From: Gallintestinimicrobium propionicum | Lineage (GTDB): Bacteria; Bacillota; Clostridia; Lachnospirales; Lachnospiraceae | DNA length: 64,000 bases | Direction: 5' to 3' | NCBI RefSeq assembly: GCF_025567525.1 | Contig: NZ_JAOQJY010000017.1 | Location: 22,758-86,757 of the forward strand | In this document: piece by piece, positions 24,115 to 34,311 of the stretch | Layout: every line of letters begins with the position of its first letter | Position numbering within the stretch: position 1 is the first letter of the stretch | Translations under genes and position numbers: made by a program | Notes under the pieces: model-generated | The model's database searches: none | What the model was told of the DNA's origin: nothing | What the model saw: only the letters and a program-made list of their open reading frames with translations

Positions 24115-26200
24115 GGTAAAAAAAGAAAAAGAGCCGGAGCTGAAATTAAAAAAAGAAGCCCAGGTGACGGTGCATAAGAAAAATCCTATTTTATCTGCAA
24201 AGGAAAAGAAAGCTGCTTTTACCTCTAAGCCGGTGGCCGATCTTTTAGGGCAGAGAAAGAAAAAAGAAGGGGCAGAAAAAGGGAAACAGCCGAAGCAGGG
24301 CAGAGAAGCGCTGTTTGAAAAACAAAAGGAAAAGAAAAAGCAATCCGGGAAAGAGGCAGCAATCCGGGGAGCAGCAGAAGATAGAAAACAAAATGGAAAG
24401 GCCAAAAGCACCGTATCTGTACCGGGAACCTTACAGCCGGATCAGATGAAACAGGGGGTAGCACCAAACAGTCAGCCCTCTGCTGGTTTCCAGGCGAAGG
24501 AACAGTATCGGAGGGAACAGGCTGCAAAGCTGGCGGAAACAAAAAAATCTTCCCTGGCGAAGCAGACTGCCATAAAAGGGGTACGCCGGGGAGAGGCTGC
24601 TATATTGACCCAGTTAGAGGGCGGGGAGGAAGTCAATGATTCCCTTTATGTCATGGGGACAGCAACAAAACCGGCAGAAAAGCTGTGGAAGGATCGGAAT
24701 TATAGAAAGGCAGAGCAGGAATTAAAGGTAAAACAGGCAGATGGGAAGATCACCAATAAGCAGTTTTACAGACAAACAAGAGCAGTGAAAAAGAAACAGA
24801 TGGAGAAACAGAAAAAACAGGCAGTCCGGCAGAGAAAAATCCAGTATATGATCAATAAGCTCACCGGAAATGGGCAGCAGGACAGTTTGGCACAGGTGGC
24901 AAAAGATATTGTAAAGATGAAAGCCTCTGTGTTTATGCTGAAGGTGGTCCAGTTTGCCGGGGCGCTTTTGGCTCCGCTGTTCAGTATTCTTCTTGTGGTG
25001 GCAATCCCTGTAGTGATTATCTTTTTCCTCTTATACTGTTCGCCACTTGGTGCGTTCATGCCAAATCCGTCTGAGGAGAACCCTACCGTCCGAGAAGTTT
25101 TAAGCGGTTACTACATGGACTTTAATACAAAACTTGGACAAAATGGGAAAGATGGGGCAGTTACCTATCTCCATGAGAAAAACGGGAATTATGTGAGTAA
25201 TTACTATGATACTTTAATGGTTTATATGGTGAAGTATGGAACCGGGGATATAGGTGTGGATATGGATCAGCGGCATAAGGACAAGCTGAAGGAAATCTTT
25301 GATGAAATGAACAGTTTTGAAAACACGACCATAACCACCACCATAAAGGCAGGGGAAAGCCTGGGAAATGTTGTCACCAGCGGTTATTGCCAGTGCAGTA
25401 TCTGTTGTGGACAGTGGGCAGGAGGACCTACAGCCTCCGGTGTCATGCCAAAACCGGACCATACCATTGCAGTAGATGCACAAAACCCCTTTGTCCCTAT
25501 GGGAACCAGGATCATTATGAACGGGATTGAATATACCGTAGAAGATACCGGAGCATTTGACCGGTATGGGGTACAATTTGATGTTTTCTGTGCAGATCAT
25601 GCAACTGCGTCTGCCTGGGGACATCAGACTTTTGAAGCGTTTCTGGCAGATGGGGACGAAAATGAGATTACGGTAACAAAGAAGGGCTGCTACGTCAAGA
25701 ACCTGAATTATGAGGACTATATTGCACTTGGAAAGCTGACCGAAAAAGAAGAAGAACTTTTAAGGGAAGTCATGAGTGAGGAATTCCGAAATGAGATCCC
25801 TTCCTTTGGCGTAGGAAGTGACGTTGCAAATCTGGCACTGACGAAGGTAGGCTGCAAATACAGTCAGGAACACCGGTATGAGGAAGGATATTATGATTGC
25901 AGTTCCCTGGTACAGCGGTTGTATCAGGAGGTAGGCATTTCCCTTCCGGCGATTGCCTCTACCCAGGGAGAATTTATGGTAACACATGGGTTGGAAGTTA
26001 CAGAAGGCGAACTGGAGCCGGGAGATCTGATTTTTTATTCTTATGAGCAGAATGGGCAGTTCCGCAATATTTCCCATGTGGCAATTTATGTTGGTAATGG
26101 CAGAATGGTACATGCAGCCAACAGCAGACGTGGAGTAGTGAATGACCCGTTCAATCCGTCGAACATTGGGCTGTATGGAAGACCCAGCCGCTTGCAGTAA
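24104..26200 (+). CDS. CD1107-like protein: 3D and NlpC/P60 wall hydrolase of the transfer system
   Basis: 698 residues. A long basic, low-complexity cytoplasmic region (1-265) precedes a transmembrane helix (about 290-315, LFSILLVVAIPVVIIFFLLY). Outside are a 3D/double-psi-barrel domain (about 425-510: TASGVMPKPDHTIAVD, GTRIIMNGIEYTVEDTG) and a C-terminal NlpC/P60 peptidase (about 575-695: YYDCSSLVQRLYQEVG with the catalytic Cys; ISHVAIYVGNGRMVHA with the His). The VirB1-like role is local opening of peptidoglycan for the mating channel. TTG start with GGAGAGGGGG upstream. Confidence 0.85.
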   Translation: MEIKVKKEKEPELKLKKEAQVTVHKKNPILSAKEKKAAFTSKPVADLLGQRKKKEGAEKGKQPKQGREALFEKQKEKKKQSGKEAAIRGAAEDRKQNGKAKSTVSVPGTLQPDQMKQGVAPNSQPSAGFQAKEQYRREQAAKLAETKKSSLAKQTAIKGVRRGEAAILTQLEGGEEVNDSLYVMGTATKPAEKLWKDRNYRKAEQELKVKQADGKITNKQFYRQTRAVKKKQMEKQKKQAVRQRKIQYMINKLTGNGQQDSLAQVAKDIVKMKASVFMLKVVQFAGALLAPLFSILLVVAIPVVIIFFLLYCSPLGAFMPNPSEENPTVREVLSGYYMDFNTKLGQNGKDGAVTYLHEKNGNYVSNYYDTLMVYMVKYGTGDIGVDMDQRHKDKLKEIFDEMNSFENTTITTTIKAGESLGNVVTSGYCQCSICCGQWAGGPTASGVMPKPDHTIAVDAQNPFVPMGTRIIMNGIEYTVEDTGAFDRYGVQFDVFCADHATASAWGHQTFEAFLADGDENEITVTKKGCYVKNLNYEDYIALGKLTEKEEELLREVMSEEFRNEIPSFGVGSDVANLALTKVGCKYSQEHRYEEGYYDCSSLVQRLYQEVGISLPAIASTQGEFMVTHGLEVTEGELEPGDLIFYSYEQNGQFRNISHVAIYVGNGRMVHAANSRRGVVNDPFNPSNIGLYGRPSRLQ

Positions 26201-26212
26201 GAAAGGAGAAGC

Positions 26213-26419
26213 ATGGACGAAAAAGAATATGAAGTGACCATAACAGAAGTCCTGGAGAAAAAAGTAAGATACCGGGGCAGGAATGAACTGGAGGCAACTG
26301 CAAAAGCAGAAGCAGATTATTATGCAGAAAAAATCGTGCTGGGGGCAGATGATTTTTCCTATCGTGATATTTCTGCAAAAGAACTGGTACCTGTAAAAGA
26401 AAGAAGGAACAGCAGATGA
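26213..26419 (+). CDS. DpnD/PcfM-like small protein
   Basis: 68 residues with the pattern YEVTITEVLEKKVRYRGRNELEATAKAEADYYAEKIVLGADDF, as in the DpnD/PcfM-like family found beside conjugation genes. Function unknown. AAAGGAG precedes the ATG; the stop overlaps the next start (ATGA), implying coupling. Confidence 0.65.
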   Translation: MDEKEYEVTITEVLEKKVRYRGRNELEATAKAEADYYAEKIVLGADDFSYRDISAKELVPVKERRNSR

Positions 26420-29400
26420 AGCATATCACAAAAGTACGGGAACTGTATGAGGAAACCATACACTGGATTTCAGAGTCGGAGGATTCCTGGAAAAATTTTC
26501 TTTTCTGCATGGGGCGCTTGTATCAGTTGGACTTCTTAAATACCTGTATGGTATATGCCCAGCGCCCAGATGCGTCCGTTCTTGCAGGATATGATGCCTG
26601 GCTGGAAATGGATTTGCCGGTTGCCAGAGGAAGTAAAGGAATTGCAGTATTTCCTTCCAAAATTTTCGGGGAAGGAGTTACCCATGTTTATGATATTCAA
26701 GATGTAAAGGGACAGGGAATCCGGCCCTGGAACTGGCAGGTGAATGGGACAAACCGCAGACTGCTGGCAAGGGAGCTGTTCCCGGAAATCTACGAACAGG
26801 AAAAAAAGTTTAAAAATTCTTTAGACGCCTTTACAAGAACAAATGTTTGGTTTATGATAGAAGAGGAATATGAAATTTTAAAATCCTTGCAGAAGCTGGC
26901 TGTCCTTACCGGAGAGGGACAGGAGGTAAAAGAAAACCAGATTACAGAGTTTCTTGTAAACAGTGTCTGTTATGCGGTGGAAAGCCGCTGCGGTATCCGA
27001 GATGACACCCTGGATTTTTCTTTTATCTGCGGTTTTTCAGAGAATGAGGAGGTTCTGTACCGGACAGGACGGTTAGTATCCCATTTATCTGGGCGGATTG
27101 TGTTACAGATTGCAAGGACCATGAAGAACATAGACCTTGAAAGGAGGCAGTATTATGGAAGGGATCGCAGGAATCCAGTACAGGGAAATGAATGGCGTAC
27201 AGATACCAGTCTTAGAGGGCGTGATGAGCGAGGAGAAGATACTGGCGTCCCTGAACCGTTACGGCAGGATCGCAGCACAGGAAATGAAGAGAACGGACCA
27301 GGCACAATACGAAATGATGCTCCTGTCCGGGAAACTGATGGAGCGGCTTATGAAAATCCAGACAGAAGCGGAGGAATACCACGAGAAACTGGCAGAAAGT
27401 CTTCTGAAGACCTGGACCAGAGAGGACAGGACCGACCCTTACAATACGTTGGAAATGACCAACCTTCGGATACAGGCGGACATGGAAGCGCAGAAACAGG
27501 TTATGGAGGAGATCATTCACCCCAGGATCGGATAAAACAGGAAAAAACAGAAGAGGATACAGAGAAAGGAACTGCTTCGGCGGTTCCTTTTCTGTCTGGG
27601 GAGATAGAACCTGCACAGCCGGAAAACTGGCAGAAAGAGAAAATCCTTCTGGAAATGACAGGGCAGGAGATACCATATAAAATTTATGAGTTTTACCGGA
27701 ACAATCCAGAGGAAACAGACCGGGAAGCCTATCTTTATGAATTGTATGGAGATGTAAAAAGAGAAGCCCATACAAAAGACGGTATCCTGACCGCAGAAAG
27801 CGGTTCCAGTGGTTTTTATATTCTTTGGAGTGAGGGAACTTCCATGAAGGAGGCGTTCTGGTACTGGGACGAAGTTTCTTTGGAAATTGGGAAACGGATT
27901 GAAAAAGGGACCTATCTTCCTTTGTTATCTGTATCGGAGGAAGCCTTAGAAAATGGGGAAGAAACAGAGGAAGAAACCTTACAGCCAGAGAAAGTGCAGG
28001 AAGTGATTGAGGAAAAGGAACCAATCCCATTAGAAGAGATTGGCATAGCCTTTTATAAACAGAATATCCAGGCGGATATTTTAAAGAAAATGCTCTGTCT
28101 GGTCTATACGACCAATCAGCTACCGGAAGAAAAAGACCATTTTTTGAAGATGCTTTTGCTTCGGGAAGTACCGGAAGGCCAGCCTTATTATCTGGTGCGG
28201 ACAGAACATGGAAGCTATGAGCTTTGTATTCAGGAAAATGGGATTAAGATCACCCTGCCGGAAAGCCAAGATTTTCTGCAGGAACTTTCCTGGGATCAGT
28301 TTGGCGGGCTTACTGCACATCTGGCAGAGGAGGACCAGATTGCCTATACCGAAGATTCAGAAACCTTAGAGCAGCAGGAGAATATGTACCGTCTGCTTCC
28401 CTGGTTTCCTGCATTATGGGAAGAATATAGCGAAATTCTTAAAAAAGAAGAGCTTTGGCAGGAAGGAAGAACCTCTGTCCAGACAGAAGGTAAGGTAGAA
28501 GCCGGAGATTATTATTACCCAGAAGGGTGGCTTCAGTTTACCGGTGGGGATAAAAGCCGGTATCAGAAAAATATCCGGGCGATCCGTATCTTAAAAACAC
28601 TGGAGCAGGAAGAGAGAAATGCCACAAAAGAAGAACAGGAAATTCTTGCGGGGTATGTAGGGTGGGGCGGGTTGCCAAATGCTTTTAACAGTAAACGCCC
28701 GGAGTGGAAAAAAGAATATCAGGAATTGAAGGAACTGTTGACCGCAGAAGAATACGCCCAGGCAAGGGCCAGTGTCAACAGTTCTTTTTATACGCCGCCG
28801 GAAGTCGTGCGGGGTGTTTATAAAGCCCTGGAGCAGTTTGGATTCCAGAAGGGAAAAATTCTGGAACCGGCTATGGGGATTGGAAACTTTTTTCATGGTC
28901 TTCCGGAAAATATGCAAAAATCCCAGCTTTATGGTGTGGAGATTGATGCCATAAGCGGAAGGATTGCACAAAAGCTCCACCCTTCAGCCAGTATCCAGAT
29001 CAAAGGATTTGAAAAAACGGAATTTGAGGATAACAGCTTTGATGTGATTGTGGGAAACGTGCCTTTTGGGGACTTCCGCTTGTATGATCCCCGATATAAA
29101 AAGATGAAGCTGAAAGTCCATGATTATTTTATCCGGAAAAGCCTGGACCTCCTTCGGCCAGGAGGCATTTTGGCAGTGGTAACTTCAAAAGGAACGTTGG
29201 ATAAAAATGACAGCACTGTGAGAAAAAATCTGGCAGAACAGGCAGACCTTTTAGGGGCAGTCCGGCTTCCGGCAGATTCTTTTGGAAAGAGCGCCAATAC
29301 CGCAGTTACCAGTGACCTTTTGTTTTTTCAGAAAAAAGCAGAGCCTTCGATTGGGGAGCCGATCTGGACTTATACAGGGCTTACAGAAGACATGGTGCCG

Positions 29401-32400
29401 GTGAATGAGTATTATCTGGAACACCCGGAAATGATGCTTGGGAAAATGGTCTGGTTTGAACAGTTTTTCGGGAAAGATTCCAAATATACAGCCCTGGTCA
29501 ATGAAGCGGAAGACTTTGACCTGGAAAAAGGAATTTTGGACGCAGTTGGAGAGCTTCCTAAAAACTGTTATGAAGAAAGCATAGCAGAAAAAAAGAAGGA
29601 AGAGCAGGACGTCTTAGCTGCTTCTCCAGAGATACCTAATTATACGTTTACGGTGATACAGGACGAAGTATATTACCGGGAAGGGGAGTCTTTATACCGG
29701 AGCCAGGTAAAGGAAAGTGTGAAGCGTCGGATACGTGCCATGCATAAGATCCGCCTTCTGGTGCGTGAAATTTTACAGATACAGCAGGAAAATTGTTCTG
29801 ACCAGGAACTGAAAAAGGCACAGGAACAGTTAAACCGTTTGTATGATGCCTTTGTGAAAACGCATGGATATTTCTGTGACCGGACAAATAAAATGGCGTT
29901 CCGGCAGGACAATGATTATCCCCTGCTTTCTTCCCTGGAAGTGGTTGACGAGGACAAAAATGTAACCAAAGCTGATATTTTTTACAAAAGGACCATACGC
30001 CCCAGAGATGTGATAGACAAAGTGGAAAATGCCCAGGAAGCATTGCATATCAGTCTGTCAGAATATAACCGGGTGGATATTCCCTATATGCTCTCTCTTT
30101 ATCCGGGAAACAGGAAAGAAATGCTCCAGGAATTAAAAGGGTTAATCTACCAGAACCCGGTACTGGCAAAAGAAGAAGATCCCAATGCAGGGTGGGAAAC
30201 CGCAGATGAGTATTTAAGCGGCAATGTGCGGCAGAAGCTCCGTACTGCTAGGATTTATGCGCAGAATAATCCCTTGTTTGTAGACAACGTGGAAGCACTG
30301 GAAAAGGTACAGCCAAAAGAACTGACAGCGCCTGAGATCAGTGTAAAACTGGGAACAACCTGGATTGAAAATGAGGATTACGAACAGTTTATCTATGAGC
30401 TTTTGGAAATCCCGGAGAGCAACCAGAGAAACTATTGCGCTCATAGTGGCCATGCCCTCAAGATTGAGCGCTTAGATGCAGATATGTCTTACCATATTGA
30501 CAGGGGAAACTTTTTTGGAGGAACCATTCGTACCAGACAAACCTATGGCACAAGATTTATGGATGCGATCAGCATTATAGAGGAACTGTTAAACAGCCGG
30601 ATTGTGACCATAAGGGATCGGGTGCAGGAAGGGGAAAAAATACGTTATGTGATCAATCGGAAGGAAACCATGCTTGCCAGGGATAAGGCGGAGCAGATAA
30701 AAGAAGCCTTCCGGGACTGGATTTTTAAGGAGCCGGAGCGCAGAAAAAAATATGTGGATTTTTACAATGAAACCTTTAACTGCGACAGACAACGAAGCTA
30801 TGATGGCTCTTATTTAAAACTGCCGGGACTGAACCCTCTGCTAAAGCTGCGTCCTTATCAGAAAAATGCTGTGGCAAGGGCATTGCTGTGTGGAGGAAAT
30901 ACCTTGCTTGCCCATACGGTAGGCGCTGGTAAATCTCTGGAAATGATCTGCATCTGTATGGAGATGAGGAGGCTGGGGCTGGCAACGAAACCCCTTCTTA
31001 CCGTTCCGAACCACCTGACCTTCCAGATGGGAGCAGAATTTTTGCGCGCCTACCCAGATGCGAAGATCCTGATTACCAGAAAAGAAGATTTTCAGAAGGA
31101 AAACCGCAGGCGTATGATTGCCAGAATGGCAACAGGGGATTATGACTGTATTATTATTGGCCATACTCAGTTCCAACGAATTGCCATTTCCCCTGACCGG
31201 CAAAGAGCCATGATGGAAGAGCAGGCAGAGCAACTGGTAGAAGCCATTAACCGGGCAAGGGAAGAAGAGGGAAAGAACTGGTCCATAAAGCAGATGGAAA
31301 GCAGAAAGAAAAAACTGCTAGAGAAAATCGAAGAACTGAACAATGAAGAAATCAAAGATGATGTGATGTACTTTGAAGAAACGGGCGTAGACGCCTTATT
31401 TGTAGACGAAGCACACCTGTTCAAGAACTTGGAAGTTTTTACGAAAATGAACAATGTTGCGGGCCTGGGTTCCAGCGGTTCCCAGAGGGCTATGGATATG
31501 CGAATGAAAATCCAGTATATCAACGAAAAAAATCAGGGAAGGGGCGTCATTATGGCAACGGGAACCCCTTTGTCAAATTCTATGGTGGAACTTTATGTGA
31601 TGCAGTTATATCTGCAGGAAAGGCGGCTTCACGAAAAGGGGATTTACCATTTTGATGCATGGGCTTCTGTGTTTGGGGAAGTTACCAGTTCCCTGGAATT
31701 GGCACCGGAGGGTACCGGTTACCGGATGCGGACCAGGTTTAATAAGTTTATCAATCTGCCGGAACTGATACACCTGTTTAAAGAAGTGGCAGACATCATT
31801 CTGCCTGATATGCTGGATATTAAGCGGCCAGAATTAAAGGACGGAAAATATAAGGTTATAGTATCGGAAGCCTCTGATTATGTCAAAGAACGTATGCAGG
31901 AAATGGTGGAAAGGGCAGAAGCAATCCATAGAGGTGTGGTAGATCCAAAGGACGACAATATGCTCCGGATTACCGGGGAAGCAAGGCTCTTGGGTACAGA
32001 TTCCCGGCTTTTGGACAGTTATGCTTCGGTAGATTCGGATTCCAAACTGAATAAAGCAGTAGAAAACATTTACCAGGAATATGTACAGTCCCAGGAACAG
32101 AAAGGAACCCAGATTGTCTTTTCGGATATTGGGACACCCGGACCTGGAAAAGCATTTACCGTCTATGATTATTTAAAACAGGAACTGATTACCAGAGGTG
32201 TTCCAGAGGAAGAAATCTGCTTTATCCATGATGCAAAAACAGATGAACAGAGGGACCGCATGTTTTCCGATGTCAGAGCCGGAAGGAAACGGATTATTAT
32301 AGGAAGTACCGAAAAACTGGGGGTAGGAACCAATATCCAGACCAGAATGGTGGCGGCTCATCATATCGACTGTCCCTGGAAACCCTCTGATATTGAACAG

Positions 32401-33303
32401 CGGGAAGGGCGTATTATCCGCCAGGGGAATGAAAATGAGGAAGTCAATATTTACCGCTATGTAACAAAGGGTTCTTTTGATGCTTATTTATGGGGCATTG
32501 TAGAAACAAAACAGCGGTTTATCAGCCAGGTATTTACCAGCCGGGAACTGGCAAGGATCTGTGAGGATATAGATGAAACCGTACTAAACTTTGCAGAGAT
32601 TAAAGCGGTAGCTTCTGAAAATCCCCTGATCATGGAAAAAATACAAGTAGATAATGAAGTAGCACGTCTGAGAATTTTAAAAGCTGCACATGAAGGGAAA
32701 AGGTTTGCCCTGCAAGATGCGGTCACTTTCCAGTATCCGAAAAGGATAGAAAGTCTGAAGGGAGAACTGCAATTACTTCAAAAGGATTTGGAGCGCAGGA
32801 ACCAGGCTATGGAAGTACAACCGGGGTTTGCAATCACGCTGCAGGGAAAAGTTTATGAGAAACACAAAGAAGCAGGCGAAGTTCTGCGTGGGATTATAGA
32901 AGGAGTGACGGCTTTTACCAGGTACGAAGTCGGTATGTATAAGGGGTTTCAGGTATCTGTTCAGAATGATATGCTGGGGCCGAGCTTGTTCCTTCAGGGA
33001 GAGAAGGAGTATAGTGTGGAGTTAAAAAGCAGTGACTCCGGCAACATGGTTCGTATAGAAAACCGCTTGAATGCCCTTGATAAAGCAGTGGAGGAGGTTC
33101 AAAAAGAAATTAAGACCTGCGAAAATGAGATAAAAAATGCAAAGCAGGAATATGAAAAGCCCTTCCCGTATGAGGAGCTTTTAAAAGAGAATATTACCCG
33201 GCAGATGGAGATTGATGCAGAACTGGAAATCAAGGACCAGGAGGAGTGTGTGGAAGTGCAGGAGGAAACTAAAAATCTTCCATGCCAGACAGCAGTTCGG
33301 TAA
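26416..33303 (+). CDS. Giant methylase/SNF2-type helicase fusion (LtrC-like)
   Basis: 2295 residues. The N-terminal ArdC-like region (about 1-220: FLFCMGRLYQLDFLNTCMVYAQRP, ARGSKGIAVFPSK) is followed by a disordered charged linker (about 240-390). An N6-methylase-like domain (about 790-980) has GVEIDAISGRIAQKL and the catalytic-type IVGNVPFGDF. The helicase has Walker A HTVGAGKS near 1500, LFVDEAHLFKN near 1660 and the C-terminal motif VI QREGRIIRQGN near 2000, ending in a coiled coil. Such proteins are hallmarks of Tn1549-like ICEs and probably handle incoming DNA and antirestriction. The linker is overprinted by another gene in a different frame (27155-27535). Confidence 0.85.
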   Translation: MKHITKVRELYEETIHWISESEDSWKNFLFCMGRLYQLDFLNTCMVYAQRPDASVLAGYDAWLEMDLPVARGSKGIAVFPSKIFGEGVTHVYDIQDVKGQGIRPWNWQVNGTNRRLLARELFPEIYEQEKKFKNSLDAFTRTNVWFMIEEEYEILKSLQKLAVLTGEGQEVKENQITEFLVNSVCYAVESRCGIRDDTLDFSFICGFSENEEVLYRTGRLVSHLSGRIVLQIARTMKNIDLERRQYYGRDRRNPVQGNEWRTDTSLRGRDERGEDTGVPEPLRQDRSTGNEENGPGTIRNDAPVRETDGAAYENPDRSGGIPRETGRKSSEDLDQRGQDRPLQYVGNDQPSDTGGHGSAETGYGGDHSPQDRIKQEKTEEDTEKGTASAVPFLSGEIEPAQPENWQKEKILLEMTGQEIPYKIYEFYRNNPEETDREAYLYELYGDVKREAHTKDGILTAESGSSGFYILWSEGTSMKEAFWYWDEVSLEIGKRIEKGTYLPLLSVSEEALENGEETEEETLQPEKVQEVIEEKEPIPLEEIGIAFYKQNIQADILKKMLCLVYTTNQLPEEKDHFLKMLLLREVPEGQPYYLVRTEHGSYELCIQENGIKITLPESQDFLQELSWDQFGGLTAHLAEEDQIAYTEDSETLEQQENMYRLLPWFPALWEEYSEILKKEELWQEGRTSVQTEGKVEAGDYYYPEGWLQFTGGDKSRYQKNIRAIRILKTLEQEERNATKEEQEILAGYVGWGGLPNAFNSKRPEWKKEYQELKELLTAEEYAQARASVNSSFYTPPEVVRGVYKALEQFGFQKGKILEPAMGIGNFFHGLPENMQKSQLYGVEIDAISGRIAQKLHPSASIQIKGFEKTEFEDNSFDVIVGNVPFGDFRLYDPRYKKMKLKVHDYFIRKSLDLLRPGGILAVVTSKGTLDKNDSTVRKNLAEQADLLGAVRLPADSFGKSANTAVTSDLLFFQKKAEPSIGEPIWTYTGLTEDMVPVNEYYLEHPEMMLGKMVWFEQFFGKDSKYTALVNEAEDFDLEKGILDAVGELPKNCYEESIAEKKKEEQDVLAASPEIPNYTFTVIQDEVYYREGESLYRSQVKESVKRRIRAMHKIRLLVREILQIQQENCSDQELKKAQEQLNRLYDAFVKTHGYFCDRTNKMAFRQDNDYPLLSSLEVVDEDKNVTKADIFYKRTIRPRDVIDKVENAQEALHISLSEYNRVDIPYMLSLYPGNRKEMLQELKGLIYQNPVLAKEEDPNAGWETADEYLSGNVRQKLRTARIYAQNNPLFVDNVEALEKVQPKELTAPEISVKLGTTWIENEDYEQFIYELLEIPESNQRNYCAHSGHALKIERLDADMSYHIDRGNFFGGTIRTRQTYGTRFMDAISIIEELLNSRIVTIRDRVQEGEKIRYVINRKETMLARDKAEQIKEAFRDWIFKEPERRKKYVDFYNETFNCDRQRSYDGSYLKLPGLNPLLKLRPYQKNAVARALLCGGNTLLAHTVGAGKSLEMICICMEMRRLGLATKPLLTVPNHLTFQMGAEFLRAYPDAKILITRKEDFQKENRRRMIARMATGDYDCIIIGHTQFQRIAISPDRQRAMMEEQAEQLVEAINRAREEEGKNWSIKQMESRKKKLLEKIEELNNEEIKDDVMYFEETGVDALFVDEAHLFKNLEVFTKMNNVAGLGSSGSQRAMDMRMKIQYINEKNQGRGVIMATGTPLSNSMVELYVMQLYLQERRLHEKGIYHFDAWASVFGEVTSSLELAPEGTGYRMRTRFNKFINLPELIHLFKEVADIILPDMLDIKRPELKDGKYKVIVSEASDYVKERMQEMVERAEAIHRGVVDPKDDNMLRITGEARLLGTDSRLLDSYASVDSDSKLNKAVENIYQEYVQSQEQKGTQIVFSDIGTPGPGKAFTVYDYLKQELITRGVPEEEICFIHDAKTDEQRDRMFSDVRAGRKRIIIGSTEKLGVGTNIQTRMVAAHHIDCPWKPSDIEQREGRIIRQGNENEEVNIYRYVTKGSFDAYLWGIVETKQRFISQVFTSRELARICEDIDETVLNFAEIKAVASENPLIMEKIQVDNEVARLRILKAAHEGKRFALQDAVTFQYPKRIESLKGELQLLQKDLERRNQAMEVQPGFAITLQGKVYEKHKEAGEVLRGIIEGVTAFTRYEVGMYKGFQVSVQNDMLGPSLFLQGEKEYSVELKSSDSGNMVRIENRLNALDKAVEEVQKEIKTCENEIKNAKQEYEKPFPYEELLKENITRQMEIDAELEIKDQEECVEVQEETKNLPCQTAVR
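27155..27535 (+). CDS. tnpV: TnpV-like protein nested in another frame of the helicase gene
   Basis: 126 residues, encoded entirely inside the helicase gene in the +1 frame relative to it. The sequence reads like TnpV: IQYREMNGVQIPVLEG, NRYGRIAAQEMKR, LLSGKLMERLMKIQTEAEEYHEKL, NLRIQADMEAQKQVMEEII. A strong AAAGGAGG (27140-27147) stands seven bases before ATG 27155, which would be unlikely in a purely overlapping frame. The helicase frame here is a repetitive Arg/Asp/Gly-rich linker (RGRDERGEDTG), as expected when one frame is constrained by another. TnpV is a small transposon protein of unknown function. Confidence 0.75.
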   Translation: MEGIAGIQYREMNGVQIPVLEGVMSEEKILASLNRYGRIAAQEMKRTDQAQYEMMLLSGKLMERLMKIQTEAEEYHEKLAESLLKTWTREDRTDPYNTLEMTNLRIQADMEAQKQVMEEIIHPRIG

Positions 33304-33334
33304 CGAAAAATAGAGTAGAAAAGGAGATCACAAT

Positions 33335-33943
33335 ATGGAATATAATATCAGAGTATATAAACCGGAATTGAAACAGGAAGAAGGAAAAATCAATAACCTG
33401 AAAGGATTTGCTACCATTACCTTTGATGAGGCCTTCTGTGTGAAAAGCCTTGCAATTAAAGAGTCCTCGAAAGGAAATCTGTATCTCGATATGCCCCGTT
33501 ACAGAGATTATGAAACAGGGGAGTATGTTCCTTTTTTCCGGTTTACGGATAAGGAATTTCAAAAGGAAGTGTTGGATACCGTAAGGGAAGCCTATGAGAA
33601 TATGACAGAAACGAAAACAGACTGTAAGGGCTGTTGGGGAGAGGAAGAGCTGTATTACAATCTGAGTGTAAATCCGGTACAGGGAAGCGATACATTTAAG
33701 GCAGATGTAGCCATTCGTCTGCAGGACGTATTGGCAATCCAGCAGCTTCATGTGATCCAGGCATGGAACGGAAAAACTTTTGTAGGTATGCCTCAGAAAA
33801 ATTCTGCAAAAGGAGAGAGGGAGGATATTGCCCATGCAGTCAATGCAGAATTTAAGGCAGATCTGGAAAGTGCAATCATGGACGAATACAATAAAAAGAT
33901 GGAATATGCCAAAAGCCAGAAACAGCAGCGAAGAGGGAGATAG
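33335..33943 (+). CDS. Tandem SpoVG-like protein
   Basis: 202 residues containing two SpoVG-like domains. Residues 22-95 (LKGFATITFDEAFCVKSLAIKES...LYLDMPRY) and 122-195 (FKADVAIRLQDVLAIQQLHVIQA...FVGMPQKNS...DIAHAVNAEFKADLESAI) each carry the SpoVG strand and MP-loop pattern. SpoVG proteins bind nucleic acid and act as global regulators. On an ICE this may regulate transfer genes. GGAG precedes the ATG; the gene lies 31 bases after the helicase. Confidence 0.75.
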   Translation: MEYNIRVYKPELKQEEGKINNLKGFATITFDEAFCVKSLAIKESSKGNLYLDMPRYRDYETGEYVPFFRFTDKEFQKEVLDTVREAYENMTETKTDCKGCWGEEELYYNLSVNPVQGSDTFKADVAIRLQDVLAIQQLHVIQAWNGKTFVGMPQKNSAKGEREDIAHAVNAEFKADLESAIMDEYNKKMEYAKSQKQQRRGR

Positions 33944-34021
33944 GAGCGATTCATAAAAAGACTGGTATTTTTGGAACAATAATGGTAGAATGAAGGAAAT
34001 ATCAGCATGGGAGGAAACAGT

Positions 34022-34261
34022 ATGCCAAGACGTAAAAAAGTAGAAAATCTTTCTCTTGAAGAAATGCTTATGAAGACAGAGCAGGAGATTAAAACAACAG
34101 AGGCAGAATTAAAAGAACTGCGTTTGAAAGCAAAAGAACTTAGGAAGAAGATTGAAGATAAACAGAAAGATGAAATCTTTAGCGCCTTACTTGCTTCCGG
34201 AAAAACAGTGGAAGAGGTCATGACATATTTAAAATCCGGTAATGAAGAAAAAGCGGAATAA
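34022..34261 (+). CDS. Small coiled-coil ICE protein
   Basis: 79 residues, mostly one charged coiled coil (residues about 15-55) ending in IFSALLASGKTVEEVMTYLKSG. ATG 34022 is preferred over 34007 because GGGAGGAAACAG stands directly before it. Last gene of the conjugation block, followed by a terminator. Function unknown. Confidence 0.6.
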   Translation: MPRRKKVENLSLEEMLMKTEQEIKTTEAELKELRLKAKELRKKIEDKQKDEIFSALLASGKTVEEVMTYLKSGNEEKAE

Positions 34262-34270
34262 AATAAAGGA

Positions 34271-34310
34271 AAATGCCGTTACGGGTGATAAACCTGTAGC
34301 GGCATTTTTT
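34271..34310 (+). terminator. Terminator closing the ICE backbone
   Basis: 16-bp stem (AAATGCCGTTACGGGT/ACCTGTAGCGGCATTT, two G:U pairs), loop GATAA, then a T-run. Strongly similar in sequence to the terminator at 45659-45700. Confidence 0.85.
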
Positions 34311-34311
34311 G

